A stretch of 64,000 nt of DNA from Pyxidicoccus trucidator (GTDB lineage: Bacteria > Myxococcota > Myxococcia > Myxococcales > Myxococcaceae), in assembly GCF_010894435.1 (NCBI RefSeq), contig NZ_JAAIXZ010000006.1:310001-374000 (forward strand), read 5' to 3'. Position numbers and translations under genes: made by a program. Below the pieces are notes generated by a model, which was not told the DNA's origin, searched no databases, and saw only the letters and a list, made by a program, of their open reading frames with translations. This document shows positions 41,546-49,448 of this stretch, in pieces. Numbering within the stretch: the stretch's first letter is position 1; every line of letters begins with the position of its first letter.

Positions 41546-44278
41546 TCAGGGCAGGACGTTGGTGAGGCCACCCACGCGGGTGTTGTTGTCCTCAATCAAC
41601 TCGTTGCTGGTGCCGCCATTCACGTCCACGACGGCGCCCACGTTGTATGAGCCAGCCGGGACTCCGCTCGCGTACGCGTAGATGCTCACCGTCTGGCACT
41701 GCCCCGGGGCGAGGTAATCGACATACACGGAGCCCACGAAGTAGTCGGGCGACGGAGGGTACGGAGAGTACGCGTACGGAGTGATGACCGTGTCCTCGGA
41801 CAGGTACACGGCCATGTCGGTGCTCCCGTCCCACGTGCCCTGGTTGCACACCGTCGCCGAGGCTGTGAAGGACTGGCCCACCTGCACGCTCGAGGGCGCG
41901 GTGACGGACGTCACCACGAAGTCCGACTCGGCACCGACGCCGATGCGGCTGCCCGCGCGGGTGTTGTTGTCCTCGATGAACTCCATTGCCATGCCGAGCG
42001 GGTCCACCACGGCGCCGAGGTACCACGCGCCCTCCGAGCTGCCCGCGAACACGGAGACCGTCACCGTCTGGCACTGGCCCGGGGTGAGCATGTCGACGGG
42101 AGCCAAGCCCACGAGGACGTCCGGCCCGGAGCCATTCCGGTTCGGGGTGATGACCGTGTCCTCGGACAGGTAGATCTCCACGGCGTGGGCCCGCTCCGTC
42201 TGCGTCCCCTGGTTGCATACCTGCGCCGAGACATTGAATGACTCGTACGGCAGCACGCTCGTGGGGCCGCTGAGGGTCGTCACCACGAAGTCCGGCCGGT
42301 AGCCCCAGCCGAAGAGGCTGCCCGTGAGGGTGTTGTTGTCCTCGATGAGCTCGGAGACCCAGAGGACCGGGTCCGCGGCGGCGCCCAGGTAGTACATGCC
42401 GTCCGCCGGTCCATAGCCGTAGGTGGTGATGGTCAGCGTCTGGCACGCGCCCGGAGCCAGCGGGTTCGAGCGGCCGTAGCCGATGCGCGTGTCGACGTGA
42501 GGGCCGTACATGTGGTTCGGGGTGATGACGGAGTCCTGCGACAGGACGATTTCCACGTGGGAACTGTCTTCGCGAGTGCCCTGGTTGCACACCGTCGCCG
42601 TGACGTTGAAGGACTGGCCGGACGGCGCGCTCTTGGGGCCACTGAGGGCCGTCACCACGAAGTCCGCCCTGAACCCCACGCCGATGAGGTTGCCCGCGTG
42701 GGTGTTGTTGTCCTCGAGCAGCTCCGCCCGGACGCCGCGCGGGTCCACCACGGCGCCCAGGTAGTACGCCTGCTCCGGCACGCTCGCGGAGCCCGTCACC
42801 GTCAAGGTGCGGCACGCGCCCGCCGCGAGGTCCACGTGGCCCAGGCCCACGGGCCGGTCCGTGTTCGGACCCGGCGTCGTCGTCGGGGTGATGATGACGT
42901 CCTGCGACAGGTACAGCTCCACGTCGGCACCGCCGCTCGCCGTTCCCTGGTTGCATACCCGGACCGCCGCGCTGATGGAGGCACCGGGCATTGCACTGGA
43001 AGTGCCGGAGACGGACGACACCACGAAGTCAGGGCCGTCGCCGAACCCCATGCGGCTGCCCACGCGGGTGTTGTTGTCCTCGAAGAACTCCGGGGTGCCG
43101 TTGAGCGGGTCCACCATGGCGCCCAGGTAGTACTGACCCTGGATCCAACCCGGGTAGCCCTCATAGGTGCGCGTCACGCACTGCCCCGGGGCAAGCTGCT
43201 CGATGGAGTCGTAGGCAATCGGCAGGTCCGCCGAGGTGCCTCGGGGGGTGATGACGGCGTCCTGGGACACGTACCACTCCAAACGTGCGGATCCAGGCTG
43301 CGTGCCCTGGTTGCACACCGTCGCGGTGATGGAGAGGTAGCCGCCCGACGGCAAGCTCGCGGGCCCGCTGACGGCGGTGACGACCAGCTCCGGCATGTTG
43401 CCCACGCCGATGCGGCTGCCCAGGCGGGTGTTGTTGTCCTCGATGAGCTCGGGGGTGGAGTTGCCGGGGTCCACGATGGCGCCCACGTACCAGAGGCCCT
43501 CGCCGAACCCTCCGCCCGCCGACCGCACCTGCTCCGTCCGGCACTGCCCCGGAGCCAGCGATTGGAAGTACAGGCTTCCCACGAGCAGGTCGCTGAGGGG
43601 ACTGGGAGGACTGCGCGAGACGATGTTCGCGTCCCCGGACAGGTACAGCTCCAGCAGCCCGCCGCCGGACTGCGTGCCCTGGTTGCACACCGACACGGAG
43701 ACGGTGAACGGCTGACTGGGCGGCGTGCTGATGGGGGCGGTGATGGAGGACACCACCAGGTCCGGCTTGTCGCCCACGCCAATGCGGCTGCCCAGTTGGA
43801 GGTTGTTGGCCTCGTTGGTCTCCATGAGCTGGTTCATGGGGTCCGCGGCGGCGCCCAGGAAGTACGCCCCCTGGACACTCACCGAGGCGACGACCTGCGC
43901 CTGCTCCGTCCGGCACTCGCCCGCCTTGAGAGACATGACGACGTAGCCCACCATCAGGTCGGGCGTGGGACTGGTAGGGGTGTTGGGGGTGATGATGTTG
44001 TCGCTCGACAGGTACAGCTCCACGTTCGCGCTGCCGGTAAACCCGCCCTGGTTGCAGGCCCGCACCGCCACGTACGTGGGCTGGCCGGACTGCACGCTCG
44101 TGGGCCCCGTCACCGATGCAACGACGAAGTCCGGCCCCTTGGCCAGGGCCTGCGCCGTGACTCCAGGAGACACCGCCTCGGGAGCCTGGGACGCCTGGGG
44201 TGCCTCACCACACGCGGCCAGCGCCAGCCAGGCCCCGAGCCCCGTGACACATCTGCTTCTCACACTTCGGAAATGCAT
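41546..44278 (-). CDS. CARDB-repeat lipoprotein (seven units)
   Basis: A 910-residue lipoprotein. The signal VTGLGAWLALAAC gives lipidated Cys. Seven tandem CARDB (cell-adhesion-related) units of roughly 122-125 residues each start with an ExP/DxxV motif: PDFVVASVTGPTSVQSG, PDLVVSSITAPIS, PELVVTAVSGPASLPSG, PDFVVSSVSGTSSAMPG, ADFVVTALSGPKSAPSG, PDFVVTTLSGPTSVLPY, SDFVVTSVTAPSSVQVG. Each also carries ACNQG/VCNQGT, a YLS-type strand and an ending EDNNTRxGSRIGVG. The units are close to each other in sequence and look recently duplicated. Such Ig-like stacks are surface adhesion or display modules. No catalytic domain is present. The last unit is slightly shorter at its end. Confidence 0.88.
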   Translation of the reverse strand: MHFRSVRSRCVTGLGAWLALAACGEAPQASQAPEAVSPGVTAQALAKGPDFVVASVTGPTSVQSGQPTYVAVRACNQGGFTGSANVELYLSSDNIITPNTPTSPTPDLMVGYVVMSLKAGECRTEQAQVVASVSVQGAYFLGAAADPMNQLMETNEANNLQLGSRIGVGDKPDLVVSSITAPISTPPSQPFTVSVSVCNQGTQSGGGLLELYLSGDANIVSRSPPSPLSDLLVGSLYFQSLAPGQCRTEQVRSAGGGFGEGLWYVGAIVDPGNSTPELIEDNNTRLGSRIGVGNMPELVVTAVSGPASLPSGGYLSITATVCNQGTQPGSARLEWYVSQDAVITPRGTSADLPIAYDSIEQLAPGQCVTRTYEGYPGWIQGQYYLGAMVDPLNGTPEFFEDNNTRVGSRMGFGDGPDFVVSSVSGTSSAMPGASISAAVRVCNQGTASGGADVELYLSQDVIITPTTTPGPNTDRPVGLGHVDLAAGACRTLTVTGSASVPEQAYYLGAVVDPRGVRAELLEDNNTHAGNLIGVGFRADFVVTALSGPKSAPSGQSFNVTATVCNQGTREDSSHVEIVLSQDSVITPNHMYGPHVDTRIGYGRSNPLAPGACQTLTITTYGYGPADGMYYLGAAADPVLWVSELIEDNNTLTGSLFGWGYRPDFVVTTLSGPTSVLPYESFNVSAQVCNQGTQTERAHAVEIYLSEDTVITPNRNGSGPDVLVGLAPVDMLTPGQCQTVTVSVFAGSSEGAWYLGAVVDPLGMAMEFIEDNNTRAGSRIGVGAESDFVVTSVTAPSSVQVGQSFTASATVCNQGTWDGSTDMAVYLSEDTVITPYAYSPYPPSPDYFVGSVYVDYLAPGQCQTVSIYAYASGVPAGSYNVGAVVDVNGGTSNELIEDNNTRVGGLTNVLP

Positions 44279-44403
44279 TTCTCGACCTCGCGAAGAGCCG
44301 TGGATTCGGCCTGCGCGGGAAGAGAACGGACGAACTCGAATGTCCGGAATTCAAAGCGAAGCGTAAAGAAACAGATTTAACGCAAAACCTGTTATCGCCG
44401 TGC

Positions 44404-45297
44404 TCAGCTCACCACGGGCAGCGAGAAGCCGGCGACCTTGCCGGCGTCCGGACGGGCCACACCGGCGGCTTCGTTCATGCGGCCGGAGCGGAACGGCTCC
44501 AGATCCAACGACACGAACTTGAAGCCCAGCGCCAGGAAGGCCGCGTTGACCTTCTGGCGCACGTCGGCGGAAAGGAACCGCTCGTACTCCTCGGCCGCCA
44601 CCTCCAGCCGCGCCACCTCCTGGTGGTAGCGCACGCGGAACTGGCGGAAGCCGAGCTTGCGCATCTCGGACTCGGCGGACGCAATCTGGATGAGCCTGTC
44701 CCGCGTCACCGCCGTGCCATACGGAATGCGCGACGCCAGGCACGCCATCTGCGGCTTGTCCCATGTGGGCAGCCCCAGCGACTGGCTCCAGGCGCGAATC
44801 TCGTCCTTCGTCAGCCCCGCCTGCGCCAGCGGGGACACCACCTTGTGCTCCTGCGCCGCCTTGTGGCCGGGCCGGTGGTCCTTGAAGTCGTCCGCGTTGA
44901 AGCCGTCCAGCACCACCGCCAGCCCCAGCTCGCTCCGCCGGGCCTCGCAGATGTCGTACAGCTCCGTCTTGCAGAAGTAGCAGCGGTTGGTGGGGTTGGC
45001 CGCGTACTGCGGGTTGGCCAGCTCGTTGCTGCCCACCACCACGTGCCGGGCCCCCATGCGCTCCGCCAGCTCCCGCGCCTCCTGCGCCTCCTCCGGCGCC
45101 ACGGACGCGGACAGCGCGGTGAGCGCCAGGGCGCGCTCGCCCAATTCCTCCACCGCCACCTTCAGCACGAAGGTGGAGTCCACCCCGCCGGAGAAGGCCA
45201 CCAGCGCGCTGCCATGGGCGCGCAGCGCCGCACGCATCGCCTCCAGCTTCGGGCGCGAGGACTCACACAGGCTCTGGATCCGCTCGGGGCTCAGCAT
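44404..45297 (-). CDS. larE: LarE-like sacrificial sulfur transferase
   Basis: A 297-residue PP-loop enzyme. In the nickel-pincer nucleotide pathway LarE adenylates and sulfurates the pyridinium dicarboxylate precursor, giving up its own Cys sulfur. Seen: the PP-loop SGGVDST (36-42), GSNELANPQYAANPTNRCYF (a conserved LarE stretch), and the candidate sulfur-donor Cys186 in WDKPQMACLASRIPYG. Length is normal. No larA, larB or larC is in the window, so it may serve another thiolation. AGGAG eight bases upstream supports the ATG. Just upstream, after the APS kinase stop, lies a strong hairpin and T run that may attenuate its expression. Confidence 0.88.
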   Translation of the reverse strand: MLSPERIQSLCESSRPKLEAMRAALRAHGSALVAFSGGVDSTFVLKVAVEELGERALALTALSASVAPEEAQEARELAERMGARHVVVGSNELANPQYAANPTNRCYFCKTELYDICEARRSELGLAVVLDGFNADDFKDHRPGHKAAQEHKVVSPLAQAGLTKDEIRAWSQSLGLPTWDKPQMACLASRIPYGTAVTRDRLIQIASAESEMRKLGFRQFRVRYHQEVARLEVAAEEYERFLSADVRQKVNAAFLALGFKFVSLDLEPFRSGRMNEAAGVARPDAGKVAGFSLPVVS

Positions 45298-45309
45298 GGG
45301 GCAACTCCT

Positions 45310-45363
45310 AAAACGGAAGGGCTCCGGATTGCACGCTCAACGAGCGGCAACCTGGAGCCCTTC
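45310..45363 (-). terminator. Intercistronic hairpin with short T run before larE
   Basis: On the minus strand, arms gaagggctcc and ggagcccttc enclose GG-TTGC-CGCTC paired with GAGCG-GCAA-CC around a GTT loop, about 21 base pairs with single bulges. CG and TTTT follow (45315-45310), then the larE Shine-Dalgarno AGGAG (45309-45305). This looks like a terminator for the APS-kinase gene or an attenuator controlling larE readthrough. Confidence 0.75.
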
Positions 45364-45396
45364 GAGGTGGGAAGCGGGGGCCCGAGGGCCCGTCGC

Positions 45397-46197
45397 TCAG
45401 CGGGCCTTGTGCTTCGCGGGCTTCTTGGCCGCGGCGGCGGGCTTCGCCACCCGGGCCGCGCGCGTGGCCGGACGCGCCTTGGCGCCCTTGTCCGCCTTGG
45501 CGGGCTTCGCCACCGGACGGGCCTCTTCAGCGCGGCGGGCCTTGGCACCCTTGTCCGCCTTGGCGGCGCCCTTGTCGGCCTTCTCGCCCTTGTCGGCCTT
45601 CTCGCCCTTCGCCGGCAGCGGGTTGGCCTTCATCTTCTTGCCGGTGATGGTCTTCAGCTCCTCGGTGTTCATGTAGCCGAGGTCCAGGAGCGACTGGAAG
45701 ATCTTCGCGGCGCCGTCCTCCACCGACTCGGTGTCGGAGTGGATGGTGACCTCCGGCGAGTTGGGCGGCTCATACGGCTCGGTGATGCCGATGAAGTTGG
45801 GGATCTCCCCGTTGAGCGCCTTCTTGTAGCGACCCGTGGAGTCGCGCTCGATGAGCTTCTCGGTCGGGCAGTCGACGTAGACCTCGACGTAGCGGCCGAT
45901 GGCGCGACGGTTCTCCTCGCGGCCCGTCTTGTACGGGCTCACGCAGGGAACCAGCGCGGCGACGCCGTTGCGGGTCAGGAGGTTCGCCACGAAGCCCAGG
46001 CGGCGCACCACCGTGGTGCGGTCCTCCTTGGCATCGCTCAGCCCGGCCCAGAGCGCCTCGCCGAGCTCGCCTTCGTCGAGAATCTCCACGTTGCGGCCTA
46101 CCTGCCGGAGGCGCGCCGCGATGTAGGCGGCCGTCGTGCTCTTCCCGGTCCCGGACATGCCGGTCAGCCAGAGGGTGAAACCAGTGTTGGGGGCCAT
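45397..46197 (-). CDS. cysC: Adenylylsulfate kinase-like protein with a lysine/alanine tail
   Basis: A 266-residue protein. The core (about 1-185) matches APS kinase, which phosphorylates adenylylsulfate to PAPS: P-loop GMSGTGKST, then RTTVVRRLGFVANLLTRNGV, ALVPCVSPYKTGREENR and FIGITEPYEPPNSPEV. The usual DGDNVR motif after the P-loop is changed to DEGELG, so the canonical Mg/APS residues are lost, and substrate or activity may differ. The final about 75 residues are Lys/Ala/Pro-rich (KADKGEKADKGAAKADKG, ATRAARVAKPAAAAKKPAKH), like histone-H1-type tails. Start ATG 46197. A clear promoter lies upstream, and sulfate adenylyltransferase is not in the window. Confidence 0.8.
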   Translation of the reverse strand: MAPNTGFTLWLTGMSGTGKSTTAAYIAARLRQVGRNVEILDEGELGEALWAGLSDAKEDRTTVVRRLGFVANLLTRNGVAALVPCVSPYKTGREENRRAIGRYVEVYVDCPTEKLIERDSTGRYKKALNGEIPNFIGITEPYEPPNSPEVTIHSDTESVEDGAAKIFQSLLDLGYMNTEELKTITGKKMKANPLPAKGEKADKGEKADKGAAKADKGAKARRAEEARPVAKPAKADKGAKARPATRAARVAKPAAAAKKPAKHKAR

Positions 46198-46275
46198 AAG
46201 CCTGTTCAACTCCCTGCGTCCGGAGCGCTTCTTGCAAGCTGCGTGAGGACGCCGCAGATCCAGAAGATGCGGGAG

Positions 46276-46305
46276 GTTATAGACGAAAACCCCCTCACTT
46301 GACAA
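46276..46305 (-). promoter_or_regulatory. Candidate sigma-70 promoter of cysC
   Basis: Reading the minus strand, TTGTCA (46305-46300) is followed after 18 bases by TATAAC (46281-46276), a 5/6 match to the -10 consensus. Transcription would begin about 70 bases before the ATG at 46197. Confidence 0.6.
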
Positions 46306-46390
46306 TTCGCACACACCTTTCCGCAGGTGGGGTGAGCGAGCAGTCAAGTGCCTGCCGATACATGGGTTTTTCGTTTATGAAATGACTTTT

Positions 46391-46819
46391 TCAGGTCTCT
46401 CGGAGCCTGAAAACATCCCCCCTCCACTCGTACTCGGACACCCAGAGCACACAGCCCCGATGTACGGATCCGATGAGGTAGGAAACTCCGGGTAGCAGCG
46501 GCTGACCTCCCGGGGCGGCCTGGGCGTGGTCCTCCGAAGAAAAGGTGGCGGGGGCCTCCACATGCGAGTGGAACACGCACACCACCCGCTCTCCCCGTGC
46601 GTCAGCCTCCATGCACACGGCCAGCCACTCCTCGGGGGAGAAGGCGTAGGCGGTGCGGGGCCTGGGGGACACGTTGGCCAGGGGGCGCACCCGACAGGGG
46701 CCGGCCGTCCCCTCCTGGAGGATGACGCCGCAGCCCTCGTGTGGCCAGGCGGCCTCCAGGTGGCGGAGGACGGCGTCGCGCACGCCTTCCGGCCAGCCGG
46801 GCTCGGGCCAGCGGCTCAC
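46391..46819 (-). CDS. JAMM/MPN-type metallopeptidase
   Basis: A 142-residue single-domain JAB/JAMM protein. The catalytic Glu is in EGCGVIL and the zinc motif reads HSHVEAPATFSSED (HxH, then Ser and Asp), a full JAMM set. The family hydrolyses isopeptide or C-terminal amide bonds; in Mycobacterium Mec+ releases cysteine from the carrier CysO. Start is GTG 46819, overlapping the TGA of the E1-like gene upstream (GTGA), so translation is coupled. Length equals stand-alone bacterial JAMM proteins. It is last in the carrier cluster. Likely it cleaves an amino-acid adduct from the ThiS-like carrier. Confidence 0.85.
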   Translation of the reverse strand: MSRWPEPGWPEGVRDAVLRHLEAAWPHEGCGVILQEGTAGPCRVRPLANVSPRPRTAYAFSPEEWLAVCMEADARGERVVCVFHSHVEAPATFSSEDHAQAAPGGQPLLPGVSYLIGSVHRGCVLWVSEYEWRGDVFRLRET

Positions 46820-47457
46820 GGCCGGGCCGGCTCCGCGCTCCCGGCACAGCGGGCGCACTGGCGGACCTCCAGTTCCTCCACGACGCCCGGGGCCACCAGC
46901 CACCGGCCGCCCAGCGCCGGCCCCAGGCCCAGGCGCAGCCGCTGGAAGACGAGGGCGCCCAGGGCCCCCAGCGCCACGCCCAGCGCTCCATCCGGAGGCT
47001 GGGCCAGGTGCCGCACCGTCTCGCCGAAGCACCACACGCAGCCGTCCGCGCCTCGGAAGACGACGGCGGCCCGCATGCCATCGCCGCCCAGGGCCACCCA
47101 GGGGGCCTCGCCGCTCCAGCCCGAGGGCAGCTCCGCCACCAGTCCCCCACCCCGCCCGGCTCCAGCCGCGTCCGGGTTCAGCTCGGGGACGGCCCGGGCC
47201 AGCGACTCCACCGCGGGGCGGCCCACGTCCTCCGCCGACACGAGGAAGCCCGGCGCCCAGGGGCCCAGCGTCAGCGAGCCCGTGCCCACCACCGGCGTGC
47301 CGCTCCCGGCGAGGTACGCCGCGGCCGTCAATCCCGAGGCGCCCGTGGCATCCACGCGCGCGGCCCCCGCCAGCAGCGCCTCCTGCCCGCGTCCGCCCAC
47401 CTCGCGCAGGAGGATCTGCCGGGAGTAGCGGACAATCTGGTCTTCGCGCAGCGCCAT
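46816..47457 (-). CDS. Degenerate ThiF/MoeB (E1-like) protein
   Basis: A 213-residue relative of the ThiF/MoeB E1 family. The N-terminus RYSRQILLREVGGRGQEALL matches the family, but the nucleotide-binding GxGGLG loop is replaced by DATGASGLTAAA, and the Arg/Asp/Lys residues that bind ATP and carrier C-terminus are missing. The C-terminal end has a single CARC motif (zinc-like or redox). With the intact E1 encoded upstream, this is probably a non-catalytic partner, or an adaptor. It overlaps the JAMM start (GTGA) and lies eight bases after the carrier gene. Alternative: a decayed duplicate; the intact frame and coupling argue against simple decay. Confidence 0.75.
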   Translation of the reverse strand: MALREDQIVRYSRQILLREVGGRGQEALLAGAARVDATGASGLTAAAYLAGSGTPVVGTGSLTLGPWAPGFLVSAEDVGRPAVESLARAVPELNPDAAGAGRGGGLVAELPSGWSGEAPWVALGGDGMRAAVVFRGADGCVWCFGETVRHLAQPPDGALGVALGALGALVFQRLRLGLGPALGGRWLVAPGVVEELEVRQCARCAGSAEPARP

Positions 47458-47465
47458 GACGGGCC

Positions 47466-47738
47466 TCAGCCTCCCGCCATGGCGGGGATGAGGGTGAGCC
47501 GGTCCGCGTCCTTCACCGGCGTGTCCAACTCGCCCAGGGCGCGGATGTCCTCGTCGTTGAGGAAGACGTTGACGTAGCGGCGCACGGCTCCGCGCTCGTC
47601 GAACAGGCGCGCGCCGAGGCCGGGGTAGCGCGCGTCCAAGTCCTTCAGCACCTCGCGCACGGTGGCGCCGGAGGCCGTCACCTCGGACTGGTTGCGCGTG
47701 AGGGCGCGCATCGTGCTGGGAATGCGGATGGTCGCCAT
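47466..47738 (-). CDS. ThiS/MoaD-family sulfur carrier
   Basis: A 90-residue ubiquitin-fold carrier with the C-terminal Gly-Gly needed for adenylation and thiocarboxylate formation (ends LIPAMAGG, no extension to remove). Family-like stretches: VREVLKDLDARYPGLGARLF and VFLNDEDIRALG. It most resembles the CysO-like subgroup. It should be activated by the E1 encoded by the last gene of the cluster and receive sulfur from the TusA-like protein. Because it already ends in GG, the JAMM protein would not mature it but could cut a bound product. Confidence 0.88.
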   Translation of the reverse strand: MATIRIPSTMRALTRNQSEVTASGATVREVLKDLDARYPGLGARLFDERGAVRRYVNVFLNDEDIRALGELDTPVKDADRLTLIPAMAGG

Positions 47739-47741
47739 GGC

Positions 47742-47981
47742 TCACCTCCCCTGCTTGCGGAGCAGCAACACGTGCGTCCCGTCGGGGCGCGCCTCCAGGG
47801 AGACGACTTCGTGTCCCTCGTCGCGCGCGTTGCGGGGCACGTTCTTCAGCGGCTCGGCGCCCCGGAGGAGGACCTCCAGCAGCGTCCCCGGCTCCAGCGA
47901 CTCCAGCTTCAGCTTGGTTCGCACGTAGGTCATCGGGCAGACCTCGCGGGTGATGTCGAGCGTGGCCCCTACCTCGGACAT
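47742..47981 (-). CDS. TusA/SirA-like sulfur-relay protein
   Basis: A 79-residue protein. The active Cys is in REVCPMTYVRTKLKLESL, the usual CPxP replaced by CPMT, and the KL..LxxG/EPG pattern (LEPGTLLEVLLRG) follows. TusA proteins accept persulfide sulfur on this Cys and pass it on. Here the recipient is probably the ThiS-like carrier. AGGAGA lies seven bases before the ATG, and the frame ends four bases before the carrier gene. The second conserved residue of the motif (Pro to Thr) is unusual. Confidence 0.85.
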   Translation of the reverse strand: MSEVGATLDITREVCPMTYVRTKLKLESLEPGTLLEVLLRGAEPLKNVPRNARDEGHEVVSLEARPDGTHVLLLRKQGR

Positions 47982-48067
47982 GACGCGGTCTCCTGGCTGG
48001 CTCGGGCGATGGTGTCCGGGGACACGCGCGCACGGGCCCGTGGGTGCGGCTTCGGAGTCGCCGTCAT
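47969..48067 (-). CDS. Possible coupled short reading frame (32 residues)
   Basis: It starts at an ATG overlapping the stop of the E1 gene (ATGA, 48067-48064) and ends in TAG 13 bases inside the TusA gene. The product would be MTATPKPHPRARARVSPD and onward, basic and Arg/Pro-rich. It may only couple translation from the E1 gene into the TusA gene. It could also be chance. Confidence 0.3.
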   Translation of the reverse strand: MTATPKPHPRARARVSPDTIARASQETASCPR

Positions 48068-48840
48068 GACGCACAGGCCCCGCCCTCCCGAGCGGCCTCC
48101 GGGTACTCCGGAACCGCGGTGACGCGGCAGCCCGGGCAGTCCGGCGCGCGCTCCACGCGGACGCGGCGGCCCAGCAGGGACACGCCGTCCAGCACGTGGA
48201 GGGTGGCCTCGCCGGGAGCGGGGCGCGCGGCACCGGACAGCAGCTCCAGCGCGAGCAGCGCCTGCACCGCGCCCACCAGCCCCGCGAGCGAGCCGAGCAC
48301 CCCCGCCTGCGCGCACGTGGGCACCGCGTCCGGCGGAGGCGGCGCCTCGTAGAGACAGCGCAGGCAGGGCCCGCGCGGGTCCACCCGCATCGCCTGCCCC
48401 TGCATGCGCAGCACGCCGCCGTAGACGAGCGGTACACCCGTCAGCACGGCCACGTCCGAGAGGAAGAACTTGGTGGCCACCCCATCCGTGGCGTCGATGA
48501 CGGCGTCATGCGCGCGGAAGAGGGCCTCGGCGTTGCCCGCGTCCACGCGCTCGGCGAGGGCCTCGGTGGACAGCGCGGGGAAGGCGCGCGCCAGGCCGGC
48601 CGCCGCGGACTCCGCCTTGTTGCGGCCCACGTCCGAGGGCCGGTGCCAGAGCTGGCGCGGCAGGTTCGTCACGTCCACCCGGTCCGGGTCCGCGAGCGTC
48701 AGGTGGCCAACACCCGCCTGCGCCAGCGCCAGCGACGCCGGGCAGCCCAGGCCGCCGGCACCCACCAGGAGCACCCGCGCGCGCTCCAGGCGCGAGGCGT
48801 GGGGGATGCGAGGGTGATGGTCGGTGTCGTGCCCGTGCAT
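48064..48840 (-). CDS. MoeB/ThiF-type E1 carrier-activating enzyme
   Basis: A 258-residue adenylyltransferase that would activate the carrier C-terminus. Seen: LLVGAGGLGCPASLALAQAG (ATP-binding loop), the ADPDRVDVTNLPRQLWH acidic-to-Arg segment, DATDG followed by a Ser/Asp region, and two CxxC pairs (CLRC at about 188, CPGC near the end) for a structural zinc. The VPTCAQAGVLGSLAGLVGA stretch is the classical MoeB-like segment. Start ATG 48840 with AAGGGG eight bases upstream. First gene of the carrier cluster, divergent from a small lipoprotein. Confidence 0.88.
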   Translation of the reverse strand: MHGHDTDHHPRIPHASRLERARVLLVGAGGLGCPASLALAQAGVGHLTLADPDRVDVTNLPRQLWHRPSDVGRNKAESAAAGLARAFPALSTEALAERVDAGNAEALFRAHDAVIDATDGVATKFFLSDVAVLTGVPLVYGGVLRMQGQAMRVDPRGPCLRCLYEAPPPPDAVPTCAQAGVLGSLAGLVGAVQALLALELLSGAARPAPGEATLHVLDGVSLLGRRVRVERAPDCPGCRVTAVPEYPEAAREGGACAS

Positions 48841-48965
48841 CGGAATGCCCCTTCGCGAGGGGTCGGAAGCGAATAAGGTTCGAGCCCCTGCGTCCACCGA
48901 TGAAGTAAGGGCGCAGGCGCCCACCCACCGTGCCGCTTCGACGCGGACCTCACCTGCCAGGACAT

Positions 48966-49448
48966 ATGAGAAACCTGCCCGGCGTGCTCGTCTTTTCCAC
49001 CGCCCTCCTCCTCGCGGTCGGCTGCCACAAGAACACCGGCGAAGGCCCCGGTCCCACCGACGCCGCCTCCAGCGCCGACCCTCGCGACGCCATGGAGGCC
49101 GTGAAGGACGCGGGCGTCCCCTCGGAGGGCGCCCAGACAGGCACCTCGCGCGACGCGCTGACCGCCTCGGACGACGCGGGCTCGGGCGACGCGGGCGCCG
49201 CGACGAAGGACGGCGCCGGGATGGGCAAGAGCTCCGGCGGGGACCGTCAGGCGCAGGAGGCCTGCGTGGACCGCTGGCTCAAGTCCAAGGGGCTGGACAC
49301 GTACGGAAACGCCGAGGGCACCATGTACGCGGGTGGCACGCCCCTCTTCGACGAGCGCACCGGCGAGCGGCGAGACAGGCTGGACTACGTCTTCCAGCGC
49401 CAGCCCGACGCCCGCAAGGCCTGCGCGGGCGGCGCGTCCCCCAAGTAG
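48966..49448 (+). CDS. Lipoprotein of unknown function
   Basis: A 160-residue lipoprotein. Signal MRNLPGVLVFSTALLLAVGC, with Cys at 20. A long Asp/Ala/Ser/Gly-rich spacer (about 25-90) is followed by a compact C-terminal part with two Cys (AQEACVDRWLKSKGLDTYGN, DARKACAGG) and a stretch TPLFDERTGERRDRLDYVF. It is divergent from the E1 gene and has no recognised family. Confidence 0.7.
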   Translation: MRNLPGVLVFSTALLLAVGCHKNTGEGPGPTDAASSADPRDAMEAVKDAGVPSEGAQTGTSRDALTASDDAGSGDAGAATKDGAGMGKSSGGDRQAQEACVDRWLKSKGLDTYGNAEGTMYAGGTPLFDERTGERRDRLDYVFQRQPDARKACAGGASPK

